Shown here: positions 22,484-33,951 of the stretch, piece after piece
Numbering within the stretch: position 1 is the stretch's first letter
Layout of the letters: every line of letters starts with the position of its first letter
Assembly: GCF_010015585.1 (NCBI RefSeq)
Contig: NW_022985067.1
Span: 124,001-188,000, forward strand
DNA from: Eremomyces bilateralis CBS 781.70
Lineage: Eukaryota; Ascomycota; Dothideomycetes; Eremomycetales; Eremomycetaceae
Direction: 5' to 3'
Length of the DNA stretch: 64,000 nucleotides
Notes under the pieces: generated by a model
Databases searched by the model: none
The model's input: the letters and a program-made list of their open reading frames with translations, nothing else
Told to the model about the DNA's origin: nothing
Program-made: the position numbers and the translations under genes

Positions 22484-23200
22484 GCGCATTTCGACGCGGA
22501 TTTCGCACACGCATAAGCATTTCTCATGCCAACGAAACGGACTTCCTTCCACCACTCACATGGCGTTCACATGGATGCGATTTCACATTGCGCGAACCAG
22601 CGGCTCACATTCCGAGCTTCCGGCGTTTTCAACTATTTCCCTCCCCGCTTGTCACTTTGTTTCCGATTTCACCCCAGGCACCGCAATTTCACCGCCGACG
22701 CACACAGCGGCTGTCAACTTGACTTTGTGAGGCATCCACATCATGGACTGCTGCGCGCATTTTCGGGAGGGCATCAGACATGGCAAGCACCTTGACCATA
22801 CCACTAATAATTGATGCGCGCATGTTGCTTTTGTCCCGTTTCATCCCTGCTCCGTTGTCTACACAGTCACACATTGAGCGCGATACGAAAATGGTGGAGC
22901 GAGAGAGCGAGACACAGACAGAGAGATGGATCCGATGGTGGATTTGTAGAGAGATATGGCTAGTCCTGCTGGATCTCGTAGCTAGCAATCATACAGATGC
23001 AAAACTTTCTACGCTTTGGTGCTTGTAGGTCGTGATGTGATGAGTGACTTGATTACGGATGCCTATCACCGTGCTTCATGTCATCGGTATGCTCCAAACT
23101 CAACTTCCTTCACACCCTCGCTGCTTTCCAAGCCGTTGCCATTCCTCAAATTACCTCTATTCTAAAGCCACCCCCTCCAGATCTCGGTATCTCTCCGAAC

Positions 23201-23350
23201 GCTAGTTGTCCTCCCACCGTTTGAGCTGAATTATGCACTATAGCTACGTTGTACCAGCCTTGTGTTGCCCGTCCCGAAGCTTCCCGAAGCTTCCCCGATG
23301 GCTAGTTATCCTCCCACCGTTTAGACGAATGATGCATCATAGCCACGTTG
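23201..23350. repeat. Two 50-bp imperfect direct repeats, 100-bp period
   Basis: Copies at 23201-23250 and 23301-23350 both begin GCTAGTTRTCCTCCCACCGT and both end in a TAGCYACGTTG-type block with a shared ATGCA..AT core. They differ at about ten positions. The spacer between them holds a doubled CCCGAAGCTT at 23273-23292. The function is unknown; this may be a decayed non-coding repeat. Confidence 0.75.
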
Positions 23351-25208
23351 GATGTGTCTTATGTAGTCTGTCCTTATGCTTGCTGATTCCACTTGCTCCT
23401 TGAACAAATCACCCACACGGTCCATTTCCAGCCCATCCGCAGCCCTTGTTGTCCCGTGTGCTATAGAAGAGTCATGTCCATGAACTGCTTCCAAGATGTC
23501 CTGTCCGGCCTGCCACAGTCCACCGCCGAGAAATTCCATGCATTTTCTAGATGCTGTTCAGTGTCATCGGCTATCGGGGTGCTGTCGATGTCTGATCCTC
23601 GTCGCCTACCCGAGTCGGCTTTATCCCCATGTTTTGGGCCGAACTTGGTGACGGTCCGTGGTATGTCAGCTCCACCGGTCATCACTTGGTGTATCTCAGT
23701 GCAATTCAGTTAGACGTTCCACAATCTCTGAGGTCGTAGGTTCTAGAATAGTCGTCATCGGGCCCGCCAAATGGGAGGTGACTCCGAAATCTGAAACGGC
23801 ATGACTAATAATGGTCTCTGTGTCTAATGCAATACGTCATCGCATTGATTGATCGACCCCTAAGCGGCATCCATAGGAAGGCAAATATTTGTGACTGAGT
23901 TAACCCTCGCCGAAGCCGTTTGCTGCCTTTGCTTGCAATGTGGTGCCTAATCATGAAGATTCATTATCAGTAGTTGTCAAAGAAAGATACCCTAGCACCT
24001 CAGAAGAAACCATTTGTTTCCTGGCTGCCCTTCTGACTGGGTCCACTGGACCACTCCTATAAGTATTTGCGATCTCCTGCTTGCGTTTAGATCCTCAAGT
24101 CACGCATCCCTATCGGGTGATTGATGCATTTTGTACCAGTTAGTAGTATATAAAATCATTCAAGGTGTTGAGCACATCGTTCTTCATATAGTCTTCCATT
24201 CGTTCGCTAGCCACCTGCCGGCGATCCATTCCCTTGGCACTATATTTGCCCCCTCGACTTGAGATTCCAGCGACAAGTTCAGGAGGGCCTTCCTGAAGAG
24301 TTGGCGGAGGAACTCGAGGGTCTGGCAGTGAGCGATCTCAGCTTCGGGCAAAATATTTGGAGCCTCACGGTTGATGGCATTGGCTCCCCGATTCACTTGT
24401 CTGGCATTCTCCGGGGCGTTTGCCGGACCTTTGGACAACAGGAAGCTGTTACTGGTAGTGGACGACGTGAAGAGAGGATCCCATACCGCACGGGTTGAAT
24501 CCAGGGAAGTTACAGCTCATGACAGTGACTCAACTAATCAACTCCTTTAGACCAGCGCTCGCACTCAGCGTTCAATCTCCAACTTTGAAGGCGTAGTGGA
24601 AGACCGCCACTGGTAAGACTGACGAATTAGTCCCAAGGATTGTACGAACCACCGAATGGGCAATTATAGACCCCCAACTGCTATAGTTCAAATATGGAAG
24701 AAGAGACCTGGCCAAGACCTGGAGGTGGATGTGATGTCGCCGAGTACCGCGCATGGGGCGATGTCAACACAGAGACTTAGTATTCTTATGGACAGACAGA
24801 TGTCGAAAGCCCTAGTGGATAATGATGAGAGATGGTTCGTGCTCTTGATGCTCGGTGTTGTTCTTCTTCGTACGGCTTCTTGTCGCTTTGCACTATCCCC
24901 TCTCTACATTATGCAGTTAGTCAGTACGCACCTATATAAGTTACTCGCTTCCGAAGTGAGCAGCTTAAAGGGTTAAGCTAAAGTTTCCCTCACAACATGA
25001 TTCCTCATATTGATCGTGATGGAACGAACATTGACGTACCTTGCTCAGCAAGCACCATCAACAACCAGTCTTGAGATTGGCTGAATAAATTAAAATTGTA
25101 ACCTATCAAACATCGACTTGAGAGTCCATTCGAATTCTGATAAACATCGTTGACAAATTTATTTTATTAATTATTTACCATGTATAATGGTAGAGACTGC
25201 CTTTGTAC

Positions 25209-25264
25209 GCATCTCGACCGAGTCTCTTTAAGTCTCGCATCTCGACCGAGTCTCTTTAAGTCTC
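25209..25264. repeat. 28-bp perfect tandem duplication
   Basis: The unit beginning GCATCTCGACCGAGTCTC occurs twice back to back (25209-25236 and 25237-25264) without a mismatch, so the duplication is recent or maintained. Confidence 0.9.
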
Positions 25265-26268
25265 AGGCATATGACGATCGCTGTGCCATAATTCAGTCTA
25301 CCATCATTCCTACTGAGGCCGGCAAACGGTTGGCAACATCTGGAAAAAATGACCCTTTTTCCTTTGCTTCGCCTGTTGGCTGCCCACGATGGTTTATCTC
25401 CACTGATCAAGAAAGGAAAAGTCCTTTTCTGTGTAGATGCATCTTCTTTTTCTTCTTCTCTTCAGTGACGAGAATCAATACAAAGCTGTGTGTTGCGAGT
25501 CAAGACTATCCAGATATGTCAATATCCGTGCGTGATCACCTGATCTATCGAAAAGTCTTTCTTCCCACAGAATGCTATCAGGTGTGAGGTGATGGCCATG
25601 CTTCCCCCAAAAACACATTCTTAGGAGGACACAGGATAGTGAGAGGGACTCCTATACCATCTCGAGGCCCGGGACATTCAGGGGATACTAGGGACTAAAT
25701 ACTTTACCAAAATCAAAACACGCAGGTAGACTAGTTGTAAATTGGACCTCTCCTGTTTAGTTGGCTTTAACAATCTTGCACATTCCAAGATCCCATGGCT
25801 ATCTGTGACACCGTGACACACTCTCTAGCGATAACAATCATTCGGAGTAGGAGTACGGTGCCGTAAGATGATTTAGAGACCGTGATTCGACTTATATTCC
25901 GAAGCTCTGGCCGGGGGTTAGGGGAAAGGAAGCGAGACTCCAGGAATATTGGAGATACTATATATGAATAGGGAGGCTTATCGCCACAGTCATATGGCGA
26001 GATATCGACATTGGGTCCTAAGATAGTTTCAAGAGACTTGGAGAAAACTAGACAGGCAATGAACCATACCCCTACTGTCATACAGACAAAAGCAGCAGAA
26101 GACTTCATGAGATGATGAGAACCATGAGGCATATGACCCAAAAAAAAGCCGACGCTAATAATTGCAAGTCACAGGGCGTTCATAATGACGAGATATAAAT
26201 GTTAATGTTACCATGTATGTGAGTGATTCATAGATCTGATCCACTCGGCGGTCTCCAACAGGAGAAAG

Positions 26269-26275
26269 AAAAAAA
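26269..26275 (-). terminator. RNA polymerase III T-run terminator
   Basis: Seven T residues on the minus strand lie four bases past the tRNA 3' end, a standard Pol III stop. Confidence 0.85.
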
Positions 26276-26278
26276 GAA

Positions 26279-26373
26279 TAGCTCAGGACGGCCTCGATCC
26301 GTCGACCTTCGGGTAAACTCATTCACAAGATGTGTATGAGCCCAACGCGCTAAACCCACTGCGCCACTGAGCT
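26279..26373 (-). tRNA. tRNA-Met(CAT), initiator type, with a 20-nt intron
   Basis: Read on the minus strand, the acceptor stem is AGCTCAG/CTGAGCT with discriminator A. The D stem is GCGC/GCGC, the anticodon stem TTGGG/CCCGA, and the T arm GACGG/CCGTC. The anticodon CAT is at 26336-26338. A 20-nt intron (26315-26334) sits one base 3' of the anticodon, the canonical nuclear position. Initiator marks are present: A1:T72, three G:C pairs next to the anticodon loop, and A54 (loop ATCGAGG, not TTC). The A box (TGGCGCAGTGGG) and B box (GGATCGAGGCC) are intact. The D loop looks about three bases longer than in the yeast initiator. A Pol III T-run follows. The gene looks functional. Confidence 0.95.
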
Positions 26374-27877
26374 GTTAATAATCAACAAATTACTGGAACT
26401 TGGAGCGGCGTTCGTGGTTTTGCATCAGGCGAGGAACAGAAGTATGGCCTTGCGGTTGTCACGCCAAGACCACGTGGAGCGGAGTCACGTGGGCGGAACG
26501 CCGGAGCTTCGGAACCCCTGAACCACGCGTCTCCCCGATTCGGGGATATCAACCCAACAGCCACTGGAGATATGGGCGGACGTGAGGTTGCTGCACGTGT
26601 TTCAGACACATCTTAATGGGCAAAGATAGATAGGATGCAGTAGCATGGAGAGTGAAGTATGAGGATGTGTATTAATTCTGTTGAGATTGCAACTCATTTG
26701 ATCGATCATGACGTGAGCAAGCTTGAGCTTTGAAAGCCAAAGATACGAGCTGCATAGCCGATAGCCGACACATTCGACCGTTCGCGAACTTTGTGAATCT
26801 GGAGATATTGAAGTTGTCAACCTCATATCAATACAATAGCATACGAACAGGAGTTGGATGAGAAACGGTTATCATCTGAATTTTATGGAAATGGAAATTG
26901 GTCAACAGGCAGATAAGGATTTCGTACTCTACGTAGTAATCCGTCGAAGCCGGAACCAGGTTGACGGATCCGGATCCTGTAAGCCACACTGATGCTGAGG
27001 TCATGCTCAAGGTGCAGAGAACGATTATGGGTTTGCCTTTAGTTCTCTCTATCCCTGGCGCTAGAACATCAGGTTGTTGTAGAGGACTCAGCCGAAAAGG
27101 ACAGCGTACGTGCCAATGCTATACCACTGGTCCAGCTACGTTGAAGCAATTCGGCAGAAATATTTCGGTAATGTTTTCATATCGTACGTTATTGTTGCAG
27201 GGGTAGTGCTAAACTGGTTGGAAGTCAGGAGATTTGGTGACAGCAGCAAAGTTGTTATATTATTGTGAGTTGTGTGTTCTATCTGAATAGCCGGTTCCCT
27301 GGTCCTGCAGATATACGAGACTCATGGCAAGATACTTAATGCAGTTTGTAGCCTCAGAATCCTAGACCTAATCCTTTGGCCTGCGACAATCCCACTCCTT
27401 ACACAATACAAGCATCTCACTCCCTCTGCCGGGTAACCTATTGCTTCCGTGATTAATTGACACATCCGTACCAATTAGGCAATTAACACATCTTGAACCG
27501 AAAGGCTTGGTGACCAGCCGAAAGCTATTGTTAATTCCACGGGGCTGAAGGGGCTTCTCCGTTACCTGGAGCCGACATCACTCTGGCCACAAATTGTTGT
27601 CCCAGTCCAGGGCAACAGACCTGTCTTACGAATCGCATCCGGCTGACAGCGGTTGCCCGACCGCGTCGCAGGGCACGATATCACGGCAAGCGTGTCGACG
27701 GGCGATGCTACAAGACGGCAAATACAAAACAACCGAACAGGAAGCAGCCCCTATTAGCATCGACGATGGGCACTCAGACCGATCCTCCGGGCACACGCAC
27801 GGACTTCGCGCGTAGAGAAATCTCGTCACACGCATAGATACGACGATGGCAACTATAACTATGTACAAGCGACATGT
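26374..27877. other. Gene-free stretch in the accessory island
   Basis: A short GC-rich patch (26400-26590) with two CACGTG-type sites and a CCCCGATTCGGGG hairpin flanks the tRNA. The rest is AT-rich. Open frames here are short and unsupported. Confidence 0.45.
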
Positions 27878-29658
27878 TCAAACGAAACTAGGTACGCTAT
27901 CACTTATGCTCATCAGGGTACTCATCTTGTCTGCATAATCAATCGGCCCTTCAGCAAGATCATCCTGCGTCCAAACAAACCTGACCATCGTCTTCAGGCT
28001 CTCCAAGCTCCTGACATGCGCCTTTCTTTCAGTTTTCGCAATGAGATCCAGAATAACCATCCGTTCCCCATCACCACGCGCTTCGCACGCAAAGATGAGC
28101 AACGGAAAAGGCCACTGACATGTCTCGAGCTCCCGGAATATGCTGAAAGCACTGTCCACTATCTGAGTGACCTTTTCTGACTGACCCGATAACTTTGTCG
28201 ACGTGCGCTCGAGGTAGACCAAGGTGGCGAGTTGATACAGCTTTGCTACTATCGGGGCGTCCGGCCTCGGTGCCGAGTGTGTCATCTGGGTAGCGTGGGA
28301 GGGACCTGTGGCTCTTTTGATCCTCCATTCCAAGACTTCAAGATAGTTGCGATACTCGTCTGTGTTGTATCTGGAGTCAGATGGTTCAACCACATTGTCA
28401 TAAACCTCCGAGAGGAGGCTGAGGATCTCGTTCGATGGCCCGGATGGATATGGGATCTTGTCCTACGGGTTAGTACTCTACCTGGCCTCATGGAGTGCGA
28501 CGAACCTTAGCAAGCCCTGTTCCACAAATGCCAGGAAGCAGACCCGTGAAGCCTTCATCCGCCACATAATCTCTCTCGAATGCCCCGTGGCCGCGCCAAT
28601 GCCGGAAACTGAAACGCGCGACCACCTCGTGGTATTGAATCCAGCCGAGCAGCAGCAGGAAGTCACTATCGTACCAAGCCAACCTATCGTCACAGGCTCT
28701 GTAGAAAATTCCTTTGCAACCACAGACATACCATGGCCAATGGCTAGACGTCTCGGTGGGATTCTGAATCTGTCGGGTGTCAGAGCGACTTCCTTTCTGG
28801 CCCCATAGGTGCTCAAATTGACGTACTTCGAATGATGCTAATAGCATACCAGCCGCACCGTGTTGAATAATCTCCTTGGTCTCCAATCCACGTTTGGAAG
28901 ACTCGTTGAGAAGTTGAATAGCGGAGAGCTTATAGTGGGCTGCCCGAGGTTGGTGTCCGTAGCAATGTAGCGATGCAACAGCAAGCAGAGATTGCAACAC
29001 TGCCGCAGATGCTGGAGCGCTAGACATAAACGCTAAGCGAAGTAACGTACTCCGAAGTTTTAGGGCATCAATGCCGACAGTTGTGAGAGAAAATGAGGCA
29101 TGAGATTCGACTTGAACACATCAGCCGCCTTGTTCACGATGTTCTATACTCATTGGCTCACAGTATTGAACTAGAGCTTCCTGCGAGGCATCTAATTGGT
29201 GTGGAATCCATCTTACCGGCGTGGTAAGAACTGGACTACCAGAGAGATACTTTCCCACTGTCCCTGCACTCGGTATGAGCCATTGGGTGCCTTGTATTCA
29301 ATCAGGGGTGGCCCTGGAGTCTTACGGTTCCATCCTTCAGCCGACAAACGATAGTGTATGCGCATATCCCACGAAGTCGTCTGAACAAAGGAGATATCAT
29401 CCGATTTATTAAAAGACGATTCGTTGCGAGGAGGAACAGTGAAGACTGCTCGCTTCCGGTCGCTACTGTGTGGCCAGGATAGCCGGAGACCAAAGCCATC
29501 GCAAGTACGCCCTGCTTTAAGACAACGGGCACAGGATGGGATGGTTCGGTCACATCGTACTCGACGCGCTGCGTGTATAAGTCTTTCGGATTCCCGAAGA
29601 GTCTGTTCTTGGCGCACCTACCTTGGCATACTCCGCACCCTCGCTCTGGCGTGTTCAT
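27878..29658 (-). pseudogene. Zn2Cys6 fungal transcription factor, probably damaged
   Basis: Exon 1 (29658 to about 29622) joins through a GTAGGT...CGCAG intron to make the zinc cluster CGVCQARRVRCDRTIPSCAR followed by CLKAGRTCDGFGLRLSWP, a proper C6 binuclear motif. Downstream blocks match the Fungal_trans_2-type middle region: APASAAVLQSLLAVASLHCY, LETKEIIQHGAAGMLL, WYVCGCKGIFYRACDDR, GWIQYHEVVARFSFRHW. The C-terminal part is one clean exon ending SDSVPSFV. Between 29240 and 29050 the recognisable protein (SGSPVLTTPVRWIPHQLDAS, QEALVQYCEP, IVNKAADVFKSNLMPHFL, TVGIDALKLRSTLLRLAF) jumps frame about three times with no convincing splice sites. I therefore think the gene is damaged or mis-sequenced. 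It would have been a DNA-binding regulator; its target is unknown. The next-door dehydrogenase at 30302 is divergent and could be a former target. Confidence 0.6.
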
Positions 29659-30301
29659 CGTTTCTCCGCTTGCAAGTAAAGGGTAGCTACTTTATCAGGC
29701 TAGGTATTCCTGGAAGCGTCGGCCAACAGCACTAATGACGATGGCTCGGTGAAAGTTGCCTAGGCCATGATATATATCTGAGGTCGCATATCGCTGATTT
29801 AAACTCAGAGAGAGTCGTTTGTCAGCTGAAGTATTGAAACGGCTCGGGCCCCACAGTTATGCACGTCAACGCCCAAAAAGGGACTGTGGCAAGTTTGAGC
29901 GAGCCACCACCGGCGCTAGTCTCAATACGACTTGTCTTCCCTGAACTTAGAAGCCACCGATACGAGTCATGTATAAGCTGTTGGTTCAACATACACAGTA
30001 CGATGATGGAGAGCTGATTGAACATCAAGTTTGGCACTCTGATTATAATCGCTAGCGTGTTACTCATCTATTAGCCTGCGGTGCTTTGAAATGCGCGAAG
30101 AGCCGCATAGAAGCCTGCGGAGATGCTCGAAGTCCGCTTCAGTTCATCGATCCATAAACACAGGCCGTGTATTCTACAGGTATATAAAGAGGCTCAATAC
30201 ACCTCGAAATGCCAAATGATCAATCAACACCTCTTCTACTCCAAGTTTCTTACATCTAACAAACATCAATTACATTCTGTGCCCCCGCACCATTTACGCG
30301 A
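29659..30301. other. Divergent intergenic region
   Basis: About 640 bp lies between the regulator and the dehydrogenase, read in opposite directions. A TATATAAA-like element (TATATAAAG, around 30181) lies about 120 bp before the dehydrogenase start. Nothing else is recognised. Confidence 0.45.
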
Positions 30302-31328
30302 ATGGCTTCATATCTCGTTACCGGTGTTTCTCGCGGCCTCGGAGTAAGTTCCTAATGGACAGGTCAACGAAGGAACTTCTGCTCATCATATTTCTAGTTC
30401 GAGTTTCTCAAGCAACTCTCCAACAACTCGGACAACACAGTCTTTGGTTTGGTCCGAGACAAGGCTGCCACGGACAAGAAAGTGAAGTCGGAGTTGGGCG
30501 AACGGGCAAACGTCCACATCCTAGCGGCCGACATTACCAACTATGATGCGGTCAAGGTACGGTAAATACCCTAGATATAATGAATTCTCATTGATAGGTT
30601 TAAGAAATCGGCCGACCATGTCGCCAAGGTGACCGGCGGGAAGCTCGACTACCTCATAGCGAACGCTGCCTATCAGTCTGAAGTCCGCGCTTCTGCCGGA
30701 ATTGGTGACTTGTGAGTGTACTCTCAATAACTCGAAATTGTTCACAATGCCTGACAGTATGAGAAGTACCGACCAGCCAGAATTGCTAGAGAAGGACTTG
30801 CTCGATTCCTTCAACATCAATGTCGTCGGCAACATCCATCTCATCAACCTCTACTTGCCGCTTATCCTAAAAGGTACAACTAAGAAAGTCATCGCCATCT
30901 CGACTGGCATGGCAGATATTGACTTCATCGCCAAGTTTGGTGTCACTATTGGTTCCCCGTATGCCATTAGCAAGGCGGCGATGAACGCTGCTGTGGCTAA
31001 GTTTAGCGCTCAGTACGCTGGGCAGGGAGTCTTGTTCCTGAACATCTCCCCTGGCCTGGTAAATACCCGCCCTTTTGACAATCGTAAGACCAGATAAAGT
31101 GCCACCAATGCTTTGCGGCCTGCTGACTAGACAATAGCTACCGAGGAGCAGAAACAGGGCGCGGCGATCATGTTGGCCAGGTTCAGGGATTATGCACCTC
31201 ACTTCACGGGGCCCATCACGCCTACAGAGTCAGTGAACCATGTAATGTCCGTGATCAACAAGGCGAGTGTCGAAAATGGCGACGGAGGCTCGTTTGTATC
31301 TCATTTTGGCAACAAACAGTGGCTCTAA
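30302..31328 (+). CDS. Short-chain dehydrogenase/reductase (NAD(P)-dependent)
   Basis: Five exons (30302-30343, 30398-30556, 30605-30711, 30758-31083, 31138-31328) encode 274 residues. The Rossmann signature TGVSRGLGFEF is split by intron 1. DYLIANAAYQ (NAG-like), VIAISTGMAD (catalytic Ser) and SPYAISKAAMNAAVAKF (catalytic Tyr-x3-Lys) follow, then SPGLVNTRPFDN. The family is the classical fungal SDR group often linked with secondary metabolism, but the substrate cannot be told. The exon 2/3 junction is the least certain: two in-frame choices exist around 30557-30604. The gene sits in the accessory island and looks intact. Confidence 0.85.
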
Positions 31329-31487
31329 AGAAAGGCCGACGCCACCGAGATGTGCTAGTGGATTACATAGAGGATTATCAAGGAGATAGTCATGTGGGAG
31401 CTGTGTTAGGATAGCAGAGAGGAGAGTTGATATCTCGCACACAGAGGCGCTGGGAGATATCTTCCATTTCTCTCTCTTCAGTTTAGA

Positions 31488-33951
31488 TCAATGAAACTTG
31501 GTAATTGCAGATCTTGCGCATCCAGACCGTGTCACGTAGCCAGCGATTTGCTTCAATTGTTGATTCCTAAATTTGAGATCATAGTTGTGGACTTTTGCTG
31601 CGTGATTTAAGAAATCTGATGCGGTGTTAAATATCCCTATGTTCTTACATATTTCCTTGTTGTAGTGTAGGCTATCTTGAGCTATGCGGCTGAGATGCTG
31701 CGTCATAATATGACGTCGCAGTGAATCACAGCAAGAGAATTCGTGTTGGTCTGGACAGATGATGCAAGCTTTGGTCGGGATGTTTCTCTCGTTAAGGCTA
31801 GGAACAGATTGTTCTTGTGTCGGTAGGGTCTTATCGTTCGTCCTATCGCTATCGTCGCTGTCGTCTGCATTCCAGCTTGTATCCCTCAGACGGGGAGGCT
31901 CTTGGAGATCACAAAGCGCGATCATATCCTTTGTAGCTTGAATTCTCTTGCAGAGAGAAGCGTCGTCTGAAAGGGTGTCTGCGTCTGGCCCATAGAACGT
32001 ATCCACGTTGCGAGGCGTTCCGGAAAAGTGTACTTGGGAATTAGGATAGGGTGGTTCCCAGTCGACTTCTTCAGAGTCTTCTTCGGATTCTCCGTCGTCT
32101 TCGTCTAAGATGTTCCCCTCTGTACGACGAAGAAGCTTCTCGATCTGCTTATTGATTTCATCGTTTGGCATATCATGAAAGCAATCCTCTTTCATCTTCT
32201 TCTTCGCAACCCTGTACAAACTTCTCTTCTTCTTCATTAGTACTTTAGAGACCGCTTTGTGCTGCCGATAGAGTATAGGACACAGACTCGTGCCCTTCGT
32301 CACAGGCCCTGCCAAGGATCGAATTTCCATTGCCAATTCGTCTCTCTCCGCCCTCAACTTGAGGATTTTAGGATGGCGGCGAATAGACTTTTTCTGCTTG
32401 CTCTTGATATCATTAGGTGCTAAAGCATCTCGCATGCTCCTTCGAGCCGCCTTGGAAAGCGGTTTTTGCGGTGGACGAGCCTGAACGAACTCCTGCAAGT
32501 CACCAATGAAATTAGATTGGTAGTGTCTCTCAAACACCTTGTTTCCGGGATATCCCAGGGCTTTCCTCCTTTCAGAAGCGACATAATGTACTGATAAAAA
32601 TAAGCTTTGAATGTCTAAGAGTAGTATTATGAAGAAAACTCACAGTTTATCTCATTTGCAGCCCAGCGCCTATAAAAGTAGAACTTTTTGAGTAACTCAT
32701 ACCCCAATCCCTCGGAGATATGCTTCAGTGCACTGTCACTGGTGCTATACTTCATAGATAAGATCGGATCGAGTACCCATTTTTCAGCAGTGTGGTTCAT
32801 ATTCCGGAGAACAGGAACCTTTAATAAGGCTTTCTTCCCTCTGATTGGTAGTTTAGGAAGTCGACAGGGTACACGGAGTTGCCGAATGAATTCAGGGGTC
32901 AGGTTCTCATTTTCGAATGCGTTGTCTCGGAATGCCATCGCAACGATTTGTAAGATCGGACAATACGCTAACTGGTAGTCACAATGTGGAAAGTATCTTG
33001 TCCTGCAGAGGTGGTAAGCGGCGAATATACTGTTCTACGGGCTATCCCTTATCCATCCGCACCTTCTGCTCTTCCTTTCATATTGTGAAAATTGAGGATC
33101 GCGCAAAGAATGTCCCTGCTACCATGATTTGGAAGGTAGAATAAATCAATATCCTGTCAACAGACCGTGTGGGGGGTACAGTCGAATGAGATATGGTATG
33201 GAATCTGGCTTTTGAACCCCTGATTCCTGCTGCCATGTTCGTTGGGAACAACACCATCCTCTAGAATCACGCCAGGTCGTGTCCCAGTTATGGAAGACCA
33301 TAGCTGGAGAGTGGACTGTTGAACGATATAATTGCCGAACCGAAAACAACTGGAGTTTCTCCAAAGGAAACGCTGGTGAAGTACCTGCTCCTCAATATCA
33401 AGGGTCTCTTTTGGCCTTGTGTGAGGGACCGGGCACTCAGCTGGAAACAGATGCTGCAAGTACTATGTCTCTTATTAGCTAAGTAACTCATCTAAACGCC
33501 GAGAATCCGTACTCTTCCTACCTGCACGATAGCATTATATCTTAATTCGTGCCTTGCGAGTCTTGAAAAGTACTGAGACAAGCGTCTCCAGTATGCCTGA
33601 TATGATTGAAGTCTCCTCTTTCCGTCATCCAGTCAGTCGAAGAAAGCCATATAGACTGCGGGCTCCTCTGAGAGAAGATGTTCTATATAATCCACATTTA
33701 TATGCTCACAATACCTATTTGTCTTTGTCAGTGTTATCGTAGTAGTACCAATTTTGAGAACGGAAAGCGTACTTGTACCAATATCTCTCAACCACTGCCA
33801 TCCGTCGTAGGGTACTTTTATTGTAGTTCGGAGGTATCCATCCAAAACTTCTATAATGTTCTAACTTGGCAAAAGTTTCCGGGCGAGTCCAAGTCCAGGA
33901 CTGAAGTTCGTTTGCACCTTTGGACAGCGGAGCATAAAGGTGTCGAGGCAT
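31488..33951 (-). pseudogene. DUF3435 (FluG-domain type) tyrosine-recombinase-like gene, decayed
   Basis: Several minus-strand pieces line up with the fungal DUF3435 family. An N-terminal core-binding-like part begins at 33951 (STLRRMAVVERYWYK, joined by an intron to YCEHINVDYIEHLLSEEP). AYWRRLSQYFSRLARHELRY follows, then LQLWSSITGTRPGVILEDG, YCPILQIVAMAFRDNAF, LPIRGKKALLKVPVLRNM, and the catalytic end FYRRWAANEINLHYVASERR with NKVFERHYQ (Arg and Tyr kept). A C-terminal zinc-finger-like part (CIICPDQHEFSCCDSLRRH, IFNTASDFLNHAAKVHNY) matches the long FluG-type members. The block from 32538 to 31488 is one open exon. Upstream, at least two in-frame stops are not covered by plausible introns, so the gene looks decayed. 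DUF3435 proteins are related to the recombinases that move Starship and Crypton-like DNA elements. No element ends were found. Confidence 0.7.

Larger units (their letters stand above)
22484..26278. other. Gene-poor, repeat-bearing start of the accessory island
   Basis: About 3.8 kb without a gene I can support. It is AT-richer than both flanks beyond about 23 kb, and its open frames are short and lack motifs. It contains a 50-bp imperfect direct repeat (23201/23301) and a 28-bp perfect tandem duplication (25209-25264). No transposase or long terminal repeats are recognisable. Confidence 0.5.

Noticed and set aside
24184-24438. 84-codon minus-strand frame that looks protein-like (QLFRKALLNLSLESQVEGAN)
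   Set aside because: No family recognised, no splice partners, isolated in gene-poor DNA; too weak to call.
26279-26373. Elongator tRNA-Met as the identity of the tRNA
   Set aside because: A1:T72, A54 and the GGG/CCC anticodon stem point to the initiator class instead.
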